Below are positions 43,047 to 51,587 of a stretch of DNA of 64,000 nucleotides, in pieces. Within the stretch, counting starts at the first letter, position 1, and each line of letters begins with the position of its first letter. Both the position numbers and the translations under genes were made by a program. The stretch spans positions 124,001-188,000 of the forward strand of contig NZ_JAATEO010000004.1 in NCBI RefSeq assembly GCF_012034245.1, given 5' to 3'. This stretch comes from Micromonospora thermarum. Its GTDB lineage: Bacteria; Actinomycetota; Actinomycetes; Mycobacteriales; Micromonosporaceae. The notes beneath the pieces were generated by a model. That model was not told the DNA's origin. It ran no database searches and saw nothing but the letters and a program-made list of their open reading frames with translations.

Positions 43047-43784
43047 TCAGTCGACCAGGCGGACGCGGACCCGGCGGTTCGCCCGGCCCTTGCTCTCCAC
43101 CTTGACCACCTGGACCTTGCCGATCTGCGCGGTGGAGGCCACGTGCGTGCCGCCGTCGGCCTGCACGTCCAACCCGACGATGTCGACGATCCGCACCTCC
43201 TGCTCGTCCGGCGGGATCAGGTTGGACTGGGTACGGATGATGTCCGGCAGGGCGAGGGCCTGGGCCCGGGGCAGCACCCGGACGGCGACGGCCCGGTCGG
43301 CCGCGACCTCGGCGTTGACCAGCTCCTCGATGCGGGTCTTGAAGTCCGGCGGCACCTCGGGGAGGTTGAAGTCCATCCGCGCCTCGCCGGGTTCCATGTT
43401 GCCGCCGGTGACCAGCGCGCCGAAGTCCCGGAAGACCACGCCGCAGAGCACGTGCAGGCCGGAGTGGATACGCATCAGCCGGGTGCGCCGCTCGTCCTCG
43501 ATCGCGCCGGTGACGGTCGTGCCGGGCGGCGGCAGCGGGTCACCCTCGGCCGGGATCAGGTAGAGGTCGTCGCCCTTGCGGGTGCCGACGACGCGGGTCT
43601 GCACGCCCTGCCAGAGCAGGACGCCGTGGTCCGGCGGCTGCCCGCCACCGCCCGGGTAGAAGGCCGACTGGTCCAGCACGATGCCCTGCTCCGCGTCGGC
43701 GAGCAGCACCGTGCACTCCCACTCCCGCAGGGTCGGGTCCGCGAGGTCGAGCCGGTGCGTACGGCCGTGGTGTGTGACGCCCAT
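43047..43784 (-). CDS. Alanyl-tRNA editing protein (AlaX-type)
   Basis: A 245-residue free-standing homologue of the AlaRS editing domain that hydrolyses mischarged Ser- or Gly-tRNA(Ala). It shows DQSAFYPGGGGQPPDHG near residue 38 and the zinc/active-site motif RIHSGLHVLCGVVF, followed by GGTHVASTAQIG; the latter residues complete the HxxxH...CxxxH-like site, with the Cys replaced by Thr-His. It starts at ATG 43784, upstream of phoX on the same strand. Confidence 0.88.
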   Translation of the reverse strand: MGVTHHGRTHRLDLADPTLREWECTVLLADAEQGIVLDQSAFYPGGGGQPPDHGVLLWQGVQTRVVGTRKGDDLYLIPAEGDPLPPPGTTVTGAIEDERRTRLMRIHSGLHVLCGVVFRDFGALVTGGNMEPGEARMDFNLPEVPPDFKTRIEELVNAEVAADRAVAVRVLPRAQALALPDIIRTQSNLIPPDEQEVRIVDIVGLDVQADGGTHVASTAQIGKVQVVKVESKGRANRRVRVRLVD

Positions 43785-43795
43785 GCCACCGCAGG

Positions 43796-44683
43796 CTACT
43801 CGTTGAGGAAGCCCGAGACGCGCTCCCGCAGATCGGCGCGGTCGGTCCAGAGGACACCCGGCCGGTCGTACACGTGCAGGGTGGCCCGGGGCAGCGCACC
43901 CGCGAGCTGCTCCGCGACCTCGACCGGGTGCAGGTCGTCGCCCGCGCACGCGATCACGAGGGCCGGTGCGGTCACCGCGGCCAGCGCCGTGGCGTCGCGC
44001 AGCGGCACCGAGTCGGGCAGGCTGGCCAGGCCCGGCGCGAGACCGTCACGCAGGAGCTGGTCGAGGCGCTGCCGCAGGTACGCCCAGCCGGCGGGCGTGT
44101 TCCGTACGGCCGACGGCAGCTCCACCTGCACGACGTCCGCGACCGTGGCCGCGTCGCCGCTCTCGACCGCGTCGAGCAGCGCCGTCAGCCGGTCCCGGGC
44201 CACCTCGCCGCGTGGCCGGTCCAGCACCGCCGGCAGGAAGAAGACCAGCCGCTCGAACCGGTGCGGACTCTCGAGGAGCAGTCGGCAGAGCGCGCCGGCA
44301 CCCAGACTCGCGCCGAACGCCCGGGTCGCGCCGCCGAGGTCGGCGACCGCGCGCAGGTCGCGGGCGAGGTCGGCGTAGCTCCACGGACCGGCCGGCGCGT
44401 CGGAGCGGCCGTGACCGCGGAACTGGAAGAAGATCTTGCGGCCGGCCACGCCGCTCCCGAACGGCCGGGTGGTCGCGATGCCGTTGCCCAACCCGTGCGC
44501 GAACACCGTGACCGGGTCACCCGCGCCGGTGACCAGCTGTTCCAGGCGTACGCCGTGCGGGGTGGTGACCAGGTCCGTCTCCGGCTCGGGCAGGGCCGGA
44601 CGGCCGGTGCGGGGGGCTCCCGGGCCGGGGCCCCAGGTGCGGGGACCGCCGTCCGGCGGTGGGGGCCAGCGGAAACCCCTCAC
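43796..44683 (-). CDS. Alpha/beta-fold hydrolase
   Basis: A 295-residue protein, of which the last 255 are an alpha/beta hydrolase. Motifs are FAHGLGNG (oxyanion region), FRGHGRSD, the nucleophile elbow GASLGAG and a late acidic/His region. The GTG at 44683 overlaps the DUF2516 stop (GTGA), favouring this start even though the first 40 residues are a Pro/Gly-rich extension. The substrate is unknown. Confidence 0.78.
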   Translation of the reverse strand: MRGFRWPPPPDGGPRTWGPGPGAPRTGRPALPEPETDLVTTPHGVRLEQLVTGAGDPVTVFAHGLGNGIATTRPFGSGVAGRKIFFQFRGHGRSDAPAGPWSYADLARDLRAVADLGGATRAFGASLGAGALCRLLLESPHRFERLVFFLPAVLDRPRGEVARDRLTALLDAVESGDAATVADVVQVELPSAVRNTPAGWAYLRQRLDQLLRDGLAPGLASLPDSVPLRDATALAAVTAPALVIACAGDDLHPVEVAEQLAGALPRATLHVYDRPGVLWTDRADLRERVSGFLNE

Positions 44684-44994
44684 CAGGATCCTCGGCCGTC
44701 GCTGAGGTCGCGCAGGCCGACCCGGACGTCGAGCAGGTAGATGAGCCCGGCGGCGATGCCGATCAGTCCGAAGAGGCTGATCGGACCGAAGCCGAGCAGG
44801 GTCAGCACGAGGCAGACGGCGAGGATCGCGACCCAGCCACCCTTGGGCAGGGTGCCGATCGCGGTGAACCCGTCGGACCGTTGCGTGATGGCGTGCACCA
44901 GGGCTACACCCTGGACGATCAGTGCGAAGGCGAGCAGGATCAGCTCGATCACGTCACGGACGGCGAAGGCGAAGATCGGCGCGGCAGTGGCCAT
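44680..44994 (-). CDS. DUF2516 family membrane protein
   Basis: A 104-residue protein with three hydrophobic helices (residues about 12-35, 52-68 and 70-88), matching DUF2516. It lies in the order XRE regulator, HbhA-like, DUF2516, as in Rv0474-Rv0476 of M. tuberculosis. Its stop overlaps the start of the hydrolase gene. The role is unknown; the fixed linkage with hbhA suggests a common envelope function. Confidence 0.88.
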   Translation of the reverse strand: MATAAPIFAFAVRDVIELILLAFALIVQGVALVHAITQRSDGFTAIGTLPKGGWVAILAVCLVLTLLGFGPISLFGLIGIAAGLIYLLDVRVGLRDLSDGRGSW

Positions 44995-45012
44995 GACGGC
45001 AAGCTTATGCCG

Positions 45013-45052
45013 GTGACCCCGGGTACGTCCGACAGGACGTACCCGGGGTCAC
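45013..45052. terminator. 18-bp hairpin terminator after the HbhA-like gene
   Basis: GTGACCCCGGGTACGTCC and its perfect complement flank a 4-base loop, 14 bases past the stop of the HbhA-like gene. It separates that gene from DUF2516. Confidence 0.75.
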
Positions 45053-45065
45053 TTTCTTCGGCAGG

Positions 45066-45812
45066 TCACTCGGCGGCCGGGCGGGTCCGCTTCGTGGCGC
45101 GCGGCAGCTTCGCGGACGGGGTGGCCGGCTTGGCGGCGGCCTTGGTGGCCCGCTTCTTCACGGCGGCCGGCTTGGCCTCGGCCACCTCGGCGACCTCGGC
45201 GGGGGTCGGCACCTCGGCGGTGGCCGGCGCGGCGAGCGCGCCCTCGGTGGTGGGCGCGGCGAGCGCGCCGTCGGTGGTGGTCGGCGCGGCGAGCGCGCCC
45301 TCGGTGGCGTCGATGTCGGCGTTCACCGTTTCGGCGGCCTCCAGCACGCCGGCACCGACGACCCGCTCACCACGGGCGACCAGCGCGCCGTACGCGGCGA
45401 GCGCCCGCTCCTGCGCGGCGTGCGCGCCGGCGACCACGACGGCGGCGTTGCGCGTGGCGACCTCGCGCAGCTTGTCGAGGTCGGCGACCTCACGGAGCCG
45501 GTTGAGGTCGGCCGCCTCGCGGACGCGCTTGAGGTCCGCGGCCTCGCGGAGCCGGTTGAGGTCCAGGTCGGTGGCGGCCTTCTGGCGCAGGCCCTCGGCG
45601 GTCACCGTCGCGGTGCGCAGGGTCTCGTTGGCCTTCTGCCGCAGCTCGACGCCGGTGACGACGGCCTTGCCGCCGAGGTCGGCGACGACCCGGGTGCCCA
45701 GGTCGCCCACCACGGCGGGAAGCTTGCGCAGCTGCTGGTACGCCAGCTCGCCCGCGCCGGCGGCGGCGTAGAGCGGGGCCGGGATGCGGTTGGTCTTCGG
45801 CTGGGTGGTCAT
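45066..45812 (-). CDS. HbhA-like heparin-binding protein
   Basis: A 248-residue protein organised like the mycobacterial heparin-binding haemagglutinin. It has an N-terminal segment (IPAPLYAAAGAGELAYQQL), a coiled-coil middle with four 9-residue repeats of the type DLNRLREAA (residues about 80-115), a low-complexity GALAAPTT-repeat hinge, and a Lys/Ala/Pro-rich C-terminal tail (KKRATKAAAKPATP). In pathogens HbhA mediates adhesion; in a soil actinomycete a cell-surface or septal role is more likely. The ATG overlaps the XRE regulator stop. Confidence 0.82.
   Translation of the reverse strand: MTTQPKTNRIPAPLYAAAGAGELAYQQLRKLPAVVGDLGTRVVADLGGKAVVTGVELRQKANETLRTATVTAEGLRQKAATDLDLNRLREAADLKRVREAADLNRLREVADLDKLREVATRNAAVVVAGAHAAQERALAAYGALVARGERVVGAGVLEAAETVNADIDATEGALAAPTTTDGALAAPTTEGALAAPATAEVPTPAEVAEVAEAKPAAVKKRATKAAAKPATPSAKLPRATKRTRPAAE
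45475..45575. repeat. Four 27-bp repeats in the HbhA-like coiled coil
   Basis: Four imperfect 27-bp units encode nine-residue DL-x-x-x-R-E-x-A repeats. The unit length is not a heptad multiple, so the segment may form a right-handed or irregular coiled coil. Boundaries are approximate. Confidence 0.65.
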
Positions 45813-46417
45813 GACTTCTCCTCCTCGGCCGCACCGGCGGCCTTCGGGGCCGCCCGGCGGACGGCCTTCTTCGCGGGGGTCGGGGCGGGTGCGGGGCCGG
45901 ACTCCGTGACGGCGACCGACTCGATGACCGCCTCGGTCGGCGTGCCCTCCGGTGTGGTCGGCCCGGTGGCGGCGGCGTTGGCCAGGTCCGCAGCCGACCC
46001 GGACGGCGTCGAGGGGCCCGCCTCCTCGGTGGTGGCCGGTGTCGCGCCGCCGGCGGCCGCGGTGGCCTCCGCCAGCCGCGCGTTCTCCCGGCGGAACGTC
46101 TCGTAGATCTGCGTGAGCGACTGCTTCTGTGCCATGGTCAGGTCGGGGTCGACGGCGATCGCGGCCAGGACGCCCTGCCCCTCCTTGTCGTCCAGCAGAC
46201 CGGCCCGCAGGTACATCGCGGGCGTCGACACCCGCAACGCGCTGGCGAGCTGCTGGAGCACCTCGGCGCTGGGCTTGCGCAGCCCACGCTCGATCTGACT
46301 CAGGTACGGGTTGCTGACCCCCGCCTGCTCGGCGAGCTGCCGGAGCGAAATCTTCGCGTTCCGGCGCAGGTCACGAATGAACTCGCCGACGTCGGGAAGG
46401 TCTTTACCAGTAGCCAT
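45809..46417 (-). CDS. XRE-family transcriptional regulator
   Basis: A 202-residue protein. The N-terminal HTH (LRRNAKISLRQLAEQAGVSN, then PYLSQIERGLRKPSAEVLQQLA) is XRE type. The middle segment is helical, and the C-terminal 90 residues are an Ala/Thr/Pro-rich tail ending AAEEEKS. It is coupled to the HbhA-like gene by a 4-base overlap, as Rv0474-Rv0475. Four GCTAGC-like half-sites upstream of its start are probable autoregulatory sites. Confidence 0.9.
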   Translation of the reverse strand: MATGKDLPDVGEFIRDLRRNAKISLRQLAEQAGVSNPYLSQIERGLRKPSAEVLQQLASALRVSTPAMYLRAGLLDDKEGQGVLAAIAVDPDLTMAQKQSLTQIYETFRRENARLAEATAAAGGATPATTEEAGPSTPSGSAADLANAAATGPTTPEGTPTEAVIESVAVTESGPAPAPTPAKKAVRRAAPKAAGAAEEEKS

Positions 46418-46425
46418 ACCTCGAC

Positions 46426-46475
46426 GCTATCTCCCACTGCTAGCTCCTGCAAGCGGATCGCTAGCCAGAGTTAGC
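46426..46475. promoter_or_regulatory. GCTAGC-type repeats before the XRE gene
   Basis: GCTATC (46426), GCTAGC (46439), GCTAGC (46460) and GTTAGC (46470) lie within 50 bases of the regulator's start. The exact palindromes are 21 bases apart, two helical turns. They look like operator sites for the regulator itself. Confidence 0.5.
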
Positions 46476-46530
46476 AACGTCTCAGCAATCCCCCTGCGCC
46501 TCCCGCGTCCGGATCTCTACGGTTCCCGCG

Positions 46531-47048
46531 ATGGCTGAGATCATGGTTCACGGGCACGACTGGCGTACGACGACATCGGCGACGGCACGCCCGTCGTCCT
46601 GTTGCACGCGGGAATCGCCGACCGCCGGATGTGGCGGGAGCAGGTGGACGCACTGGCGTCCCGGCACCGGGTGATCGCCCTGGACCTGCGCGGCTACGGC
46701 GAGTCCGAGCTGCCGCCCGCACCGTTCGCCAACCACGACGACGTGGCCGGGCTGCTGGACGCGCTCGGCATCGAGCGCGCCGCCCTGGTCGGCTGGTCCT
46801 TCGGTGGCGCGGTCGCGATCGACACCGCGCTGGCGCATCCGGACCGGGTGACGGCGTTGGCCCTGCTGGGTGCGGCGGTCTCCGGCAACCGGTGGTCCGA
46901 CGAGGCCAACGACCTCTGGGACAGCCTGATCGGCGAGGTGGACCCCGCCAACGCCGACCGCCCTACTCGACTTCCTCCCCTGAAACCCGGACCCGGCCGA
47001 CCCGAGCCAGGCCGACCCAAGCGCGTTGATCATGGAGTTGGCGGGTGA
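46531..47048 (+). pseudogene. Alpha/beta hydrolase remnant
   Basis: The sequence from about 46560 encodes a good hydrolase N-terminal half: LAYDDIGDGTPVVLLHAGIA, LDLRGYGESELP and the nucleophile elbow GWSFGGAVAI. The natural start (ATG 46531, MAEIMVHG) is in another frame; one missing base near 46554-46558 explains this. At the 3' end the lid and the catalytic Asp/His are lost, and the frame runs into Pro/Arg-rich sequence and a 55-bp palindrome. It is both frameshifted and truncated, so almost certainly inactive. Confidence 0.7.
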
Positions 47049-47082
47049 GTTGATCGCCGAATCACCCGCTATCTTCATGATC
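47028..47082. repeat. Imperfect palindrome (GATCATG family)
   Basis: Arms of 21 bases (47028-47048 and 47062-47082) match at about 17 positions, with conserved GATCATG at the outer ends and GCGGGTGA inside, and a 13-base loop. It marks the truncated end of the hydrolase remnant. Confidence 0.6.
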
Positions 47083-47104
47083 GGCGCGGGTGGGGCCGGG
47101 TCGG

Positions 47105-48064
47105 TTACCAGAGGGGGCGGACGGCTCCGACGGGGAGGCCGCCGCCGAACAGGGGCACCTCGGCGAACTCCTCCAGCACCGGCGCGGCGACACCGAGCCG
47201 GCGCAGCGCGGAGACCAGCACCGGCATCCGGGCCCGGCCGGCGCCGTCGTCGATCTTGAGGGCGACCGCCCCGACGCCGGGCACCGCCGCCGCGATGACG
47301 CCCTCGGCACCGACCTTGGCGAGCAGCTCCGGCACCCCGCGCATCAGCCGGGTGTCGTCGGCCTGCGTACCGCCCACGATCTCGGGGTGGGCCCGCATCG
47401 CGTCGGCCACCACACGCGGCACCGCACCCGGCTCGGCGGAGACCAGCCGGAGGAACGCCGTCGCGAGGCCGGTCAACGACACGGCGAGCACGGGGGCGCC
47501 GCACCCGTCCACACCGGTCGCCGCCACCGGCTCACCCGTGAGCTCCTCGACCGCCTCCCGCAGCCGCTCCTGCAACGGGTGCTCCGGCCGCCAGTACCCC
47601 TCCAGCGGCCACCCCGCGGCGCGGCAGGTCAACAGCATCCCGCTGTGCTTGCCGGAGCAGTTCATCTGAATACGCGTGGGGCCGCCGGCCGCGCGCAGCA
47701 CGGCGGCGCGGGCGTCCTCCCCGACCGGCAGGTCCGGCGGGCAGTGCAACGCCGACTCGTCGAGCCCGGCCTGCGCCAGCAGCGCGCCGACCCGGGCGAG
47801 GTGGAACTCCTCCCCCGCGTGGCTGGCCGAGACGAGGGCCAGATCGGCCGGGTCCGTCAACGGCAGCCCGGCGCGGATCATGCCGACCGCCTGCATCGGC
47901 TTGTTCGACGAGCGGGGGAAGACCGGTGCGGTCACGTCCCCGGCGGCGGCCACCGGTACACCGGCGGCATCCAGCACCACCACCGACCCTCGGTGCACGC
48001 CCTCCACGAACCCGGACCGGACCACCTCGGCGAGCGGCACGCCGCCCTCGTACGTCTTTCCCAC
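47105..48064 (-). CDS. Asparaginase (thermolabile-type family)
   Basis: A 319-residue protein of the L-asparaginase II family (PF06089), distinct from the classical AnsA/AnsB fold. Features are VFPRSSNKPMQAVGMIRAG near residue 48, SASHAGEEFHLARV, QMNCSGKHSGMLLTCRAAGW near residue 132 and GVDGCGAPVLAVSL. It would hydrolyse asparagine to aspartate and ammonia. It starts at GTG 48064, 93 bases after the BKACE gene stop on the same strand. Confidence 0.9.
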   Translation of the reverse strand: MGKTYEGGVPLAEVVRSGFVEGVHRGSVVVLDAAGVPVAAAGDVTAPVFPRSSNKPMQAVGMIRAGLPLTDPADLALVSASHAGEEFHLARVGALLAQAGLDESALHCPPDLPVGEDARAAVLRAAGGPTRIQMNCSGKHSGMLLTCRAAGWPLEGYWRPEHPLQERLREAVEELTGEPVAATGVDGCGAPVLAVSLTGLATAFLRLVSAEPGAVPRVVADAMRAHPEIVGGTQADDTRLMRGVPELLAKVGAEGVIAAAVPGVGAVALKIDDGAGRARMPVLVSALRRLGVAAPVLEEFAEVPLFGGGLPVGAVRPLW

Positions 48065-48157
48065 GACGTGGACGGTACCGCCCGCCGATCACCGTCGTCG
48101 GGCGGGTGACCAGGTACACCACGCGGCGGCGTACACGGACGCTCGACCCGCCGCCGC

Positions 48158-49000
48158 TTACCGGCCGGCGGCGGTCACGCCGAGCAGCCCGCGGGCCTCG
48201 GCGGTGGTGAGCGGCGGGCGCTGAGCGAGCTGGGCGAAGCCGACCGCGCGCGCGACGAGCTGCATGTTGGACTCGACCGGCCGGCCCTTGGCGTACGTCA
48301 CCGTGTCCTCCATGCCGACCCGCAGGTGCCCGCCGGCGGACAGCGAGGCGAGCAGCACCGGGATCGTGCTGCGACCGATGCCGGTCGCCGAGAACGTGGT
48401 GCTCTCCGGCAGGTCACGCAGCATCTGCTGGGCGGCGACCAGCGTCGCCGTGGTGCCGGGCATGCCCCCGGGGACACCCATGACGAAGTCGACGTGCACG
48501 TGCCCGCCCGCCGGCAGGCCGTACTTCCCGAGCAGCCGCTGGAGGGCGGTGAGGTGGCCGAGGTCGAAGATCTCGTACTCGGGGACGATGCCCCGCTCCT
48601 GCATACGCGTGTGCAGCTCGACGATGAACTCCCACCGGTTGAGGAACACGTCGTCGCCGAAGTTGACCGTGCCCATGGTGCAGGAGGCCATGTCCGGGCC
48701 GGCGTCGAGGACGGCGAGCCGGTCGGCCTCCGGGTCGGTGACCGCGCCGCCGGACGAGAGCTGGACGACGAGATCGGTGCTGTCCCGCAGCGCCGCCACG
48801 GTGTCGCGCAGCCGGCCCTGGTCGAGGGTCGGCCGGGCGTCGTCGTCCCGGATGTGGACGTGGATCACCGCGGCGCCCAGCGCCTCGCACTCCTTGGCGG
48901 TCAGCAGCAGCTCGTCGAGGGTCACCGGCAGCGCCGGCACCTCCGCCTTGGCCGACTCCGCGCCGGTCGGGGCAACCGTGATCAACGTCCCTGTCGTCAT
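48158..49000 (-). CDS. BKACE-family beta-keto acid cleavage enzyme
   Basis: A 280-residue TIM-barrel enzyme of the BKACE family (3-keto-5-aminohexanoate cleavage enzyme, PF05853). It contains GAAVIHVHIRDDD with the zinc-ligand His pair, the catalytic region MASCTMGTVNFGDDVFLN, HVHVDFVMGVPGGMPG and the C-terminal GGHLRVGMEDTVTYAKGR. Such enzymes condense beta-keto acids with acetyl-CoA. The ATG at 49000 is used; the true substrate cannot be read from the sequence. Confidence 0.9.
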   Translation of the reverse strand: MTTGTLITVAPTGAESAKAEVPALPVTLDELLLTAKECEALGAAVIHVHIRDDDARPTLDQGRLRDTVAALRDSTDLVVQLSSGGAVTDPEADRLAVLDAGPDMASCTMGTVNFGDDVFLNRWEFIVELHTRMQERGIVPEYEIFDLGHLTALQRLLGKYGLPAGGHVHVDFVMGVPGGMPGTTATLVAAQQMLRDLPESTTFSATGIGRSTIPVLLASLSAGGHLRVGMEDTVTYAKGRPVESNMQLVARAVGFAQLAQRPPLTTAEARGLLGVTAAGR

Positions 49001-49094
49001 GCCCCGGATCCTAGACGGCGGCCCCGGCACCGGTCGACAGGAAGTTTTCCGTCATCGGTGCCACGGGGAAGTGAACCTTCCTCTGAAGGCGGCT

Positions 49095-50207
49095 CTACGC
49101 CGGATCGATCGCGGCGGCGGTGTCGCCGATGAACAGTCGGGCGTCGTCGGGGACGTTGCGCTTGACCACCGCCAGGGCGATCTGGCCCAGCTCGTGGTGC
49201 TGCACGGCGGTGCCGACGAAGCCGACCGCCCGGCCGTCGAGGGTCACCGGCGTCCCGGCGGCCGGCGGCCGGTCGGTGGTCACCCCGTCGAGGTGCAGGA
49301 GGACGAGCCGGCGTGGCGGCCGGCCCATGTTGTGCACCCGGGCCACCGTCTCCTGCCCCCGGTAGCAGCCCTTCTCCAGGTGTACGGCCGGAGCGATCAG
49401 GTCCACCTCGGCGGGGATGGTGCGGTGGTCGGTGTCCACCCCGACCCGGGCCCGACGGGCGGCCACCCGCACCGCCTCGTACGCCCAGAGGCCCGCCACC
49501 GGCACGCCGGCGCCGCGCAGCTCCGCCACCACCTGCGCCATCGCGGCCCGGGGCACCAGCAGGTCGACACCCAGGTGCCCGCGGCGCGCCCACCCGCCCA
49601 CCGGCAGCGGGCGCACGTCGTAGAGCACGGTGGGCCGGGGCGGCACCGAGCCGGCGTGGAACTTCGGGCCCGGTACGGCGACCACGTCGGGCGCGGCCAG
49701 GCCGCTCACGCCCAGGGTCGCCAGGGCGGCCGGCGCCTCGGGGCCGACCAGCGAGAGCAGCGCGTGGTCCGGCGTCACGTCCCGCGGGTCGACCTTGCTG
49801 AAGAAGCGCATCCGCTCCAGGTACGCGAGCAGGTCGCAGGTCGCGCCCGGCTCGGTGTCCAGCCAGGTGGTGACGCCGTCCTCGGCGACCATCGCGTGCT
49901 GCTCCACGTGCCCGTGCGGGGAGAGCACCAGCAGCTCGGTGCCCTGCCCGGCGGCCAGTTGCCCGAGGTGCTGGGTGGTGAGCGTGTGCAGCCAGCCGGC
50001 CCGGTCCTCGCCGGGCACCGCGATCACGCCCCGGTGGGAGCGGTCGACCAGGCCGACGGCGGTCTCCAGCGTGCGCTGCTCGCGCAGCGGGTCGCCGTAG
50101 TGTGCGGCCACCCCGCGTACGCCGGCCGCCGCGTGCACCGGCTCCGGCTGGTCCCGGCTGGCCTCGTCGATGCTCTCGACAGCCACCGCACCCGCAATGT
50201 CGATCAT
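49095..50207 (-). CDS. ygfZ: YgfZ/GcvT-family folate-binding protein
   Basis: A 370-residue protein of the GcvT/YgfZ fold with the family signature HLEKGCYRGQETVAR near residue 278 (K-G-C-Y-x-G-Q-E). It is folate-dependent and helps Fe-S cluster assembly or repair in bacteria. The ATG at 50207 overlaps the Fur stop (ATGA). Its neighbours fur, the PabC-like gene and the FABP gene match the Rv0811c-Rv0813c block. Confidence 0.92.
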   Translation of the reverse strand: MIDIAGAVAVESIDEASRDQPEPVHAAAGVRGVAAHYGDPLREQRTLETAVGLVDRSHRGVIAVPGEDRAGWLHTLTTQHLGQLAAGQGTELLVLSPHGHVEQHAMVAEDGVTTWLDTEPGATCDLLAYLERMRFFSKVDPRDVTPDHALLSLVGPEAPAALATLGVSGLAAPDVVAVPGPKFHAGSVPPRPTVLYDVRPLPVGGWARRGHLGVDLLVPRAAMAQVVAELRGAGVPVAGLWAYEAVRVAARRARVGVDTDHRTIPAEVDLIAPAVHLEKGCYRGQETVARVHNMGRPPRRLVLLHLDGVTTDRPPAAGTPVTLDGRAVGFVGTAVQHHELGQIALAVVKRNVPDDARLFIGDTAAAIDPA

Positions 50208-50632
50208 TCCCGGTCCCCGTTCCCGCAGCGGCCGCAGACACCGAAGAGGGAGACGTGGCCGATGTCCACCCAGAACCCCCGCTGCGCGGTGAGCTGGTCG
50301 GCCAGCGGGCGCAGCAGGTCCGGATCGATCTCGTCGATCGCGCCGCACTCGCGGCAGACCAGGTGCACGTGCTGGTCCTCGCCGGCCGCGTGGTACGTCG
50401 GCGAGCCGTGCGAGAGGTGGGTGTGGGTCACCAGGCCGAGCCGTTCCAGCAGCTCCAGCGTGCGGTAGATGGTGGTGATGTTGACCCCCGCGGCCACCTC
50501 CCGGACGGCCGTGTGGACCTGTTCCGGCGTGGCATGCCCCAGGTCGAGCACCGCCTGGAGGACGAGCTGCCGCTGCGCCGTCAGCCGCAGGCCACGGGCC
50601 CGGAGCAGTTCCGCGAGGGAGGTTTCGGACAC
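50204..50632 (-). CDS. Fur-family metalloregulator
   Basis: A 142-residue Fur/Zur-type repressor: winged HTH (AVREVAAGVNITTIYRTLELL), then the metal motif HVHLVCRECGAIDEI and a second CxxC pair near the C-terminus (FGVCGRCG), which form a structural zinc site. Zur or Fur cannot be told apart from the sequence alone. It starts at GTG 50632 and overlaps the ygfZ start by 4 bases. It is divergent from the PabC-like gene across 67 bases with no AT-rich Zur-type box. Confidence 0.88.
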   Translation of the reverse strand: MSETSLAELLRARGLRLTAQRQLVLQAVLDLGHATPEQVHTAVREVAAGVNITTIYRTLELLERLGLVTHTHLSHGSPTYHAAGEDQHVHLVCRECGAIDEIDPDLLRPLADQLTAQRGFWVDIGHVSLFGVCGRCGNGDRE

Positions 50633-50699
50633 CGTCCGATCATAGTTCGCCCCCGCGCGGGACCCGGCCGCCGCGGCACAGGCCCTATGCTCGGCGGTC

Positions 50700-51554
50700 A
50701 TGGTGGCGGCGAGATTGGCGGTGCTCGGGCGCGGCCGGGTGCCGGCCGGGGAGGCGGTGCTGCGCGGCGACGACCTCGGCGTCCTGCGCGGCGACGGGCT
50801 CTTCGAGACGATGCACCTGCGGTCCGGGCGGCCCTGGCTGCGGGAGGCCCACCTGGAGCGGATGGCCCGGTCGGCGAAGGCGGTGGAGCTGCCCCTCCCC
50901 CCGGCCGAGGCGCTGGTCGCCCTGCTCGACGAGGTCGCCGAGGGGTGGCCCGTCGACGTCGAGGGGGCGCTGCGGCTGGTCTGCACCCGGGGGCCGGAGG
51001 GCGGCGGGCCGCCCACCGTGTACGCGACGCTGGCCGAGGTGCCGGCGTCGGCGCGGGACGCCCGCCGCGACGCCATCACCGTGGCGACGCTGCCGCTGGG
51101 CGTGCCCGCCCGGGCCCGGGCTGGCCTGGACTGGCTGCCCGCCGGAGTCAAGTCGACGTCGTACGCGGTGAGCACCGCCGCCCGCCGCTGGGCCTCCCGG
51201 ACAGGCGTCGACGACGTGCTCTGGATCTCCTCCGACGGGTACGCCCTGGAGGGGCCGATCGCGAACGTCGTGTGGCTGGCCGGGGATGTCCTCTGCACGG
51301 TGCCCGCCGCCGACACCGGCATCCTTCCCGGCACCACCGCCGCCTGGCTGCTCGCCCACGCCGACGAGGCGGGGCTGGGCGCCGACGAACGGATGGCGAC
51401 GCCGGCCGACCTGGTCGCCGCCGACGGCGTCTGGTTCACCTCGTCGGTCCGGGGCCTGGTCGAGGTCCGTGCGCTCGACGGAGTCGACCGGCCCCGGTCG
51501 GCGTACACCGGGCGGTTGCAGGCCCTGGTGGGCTTTCCCGTGCCATCGGGCTGA
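50700..51554 (+). CDS. Class IV aminotransferase / aminodeoxychorismate lyase
   Basis: A 284-residue PLP enzyme of fold type IV. It has the N-terminal DLGVLRGDGLFETM, the likely PLP lysine in PAGVKSTSYAVST and the PLP phosphate loop LEGPIANVVW followed by TGILPGTTAAWLL. It is probably the PabC step of folate synthesis (4-aminobenzoate plus pyruvate), fitting the neighbouring folate-binding YgfZ, but a branched-chain or D-amino acid aminotransferase is possible. Confidence 0.87.
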   Translation: MVAARLAVLGRGRVPAGEAVLRGDDLGVLRGDGLFETMHLRSGRPWLREAHLERMARSAKAVELPLPPAEALVALLDEVAEGWPVDVEGALRLVCTRGPEGGGPPTVYATLAEVPASARDARRDAITVATLPLGVPARARAGLDWLPAGVKSTSYAVSTAARRWASRTGVDDVLWISSDGYALEGPIANVVWLAGDVLCTVPAADTGILPGTTAAWLLAHADEAGLGADERMATPADLVAADGVWFTSSVRGLVEVRALDGVDRPRSAYTGRLQALVGFPVPSG

Positions 51555-51587
51555 GGCGGGGTCCGCGACCCGGACCCCGGCCGGTGC

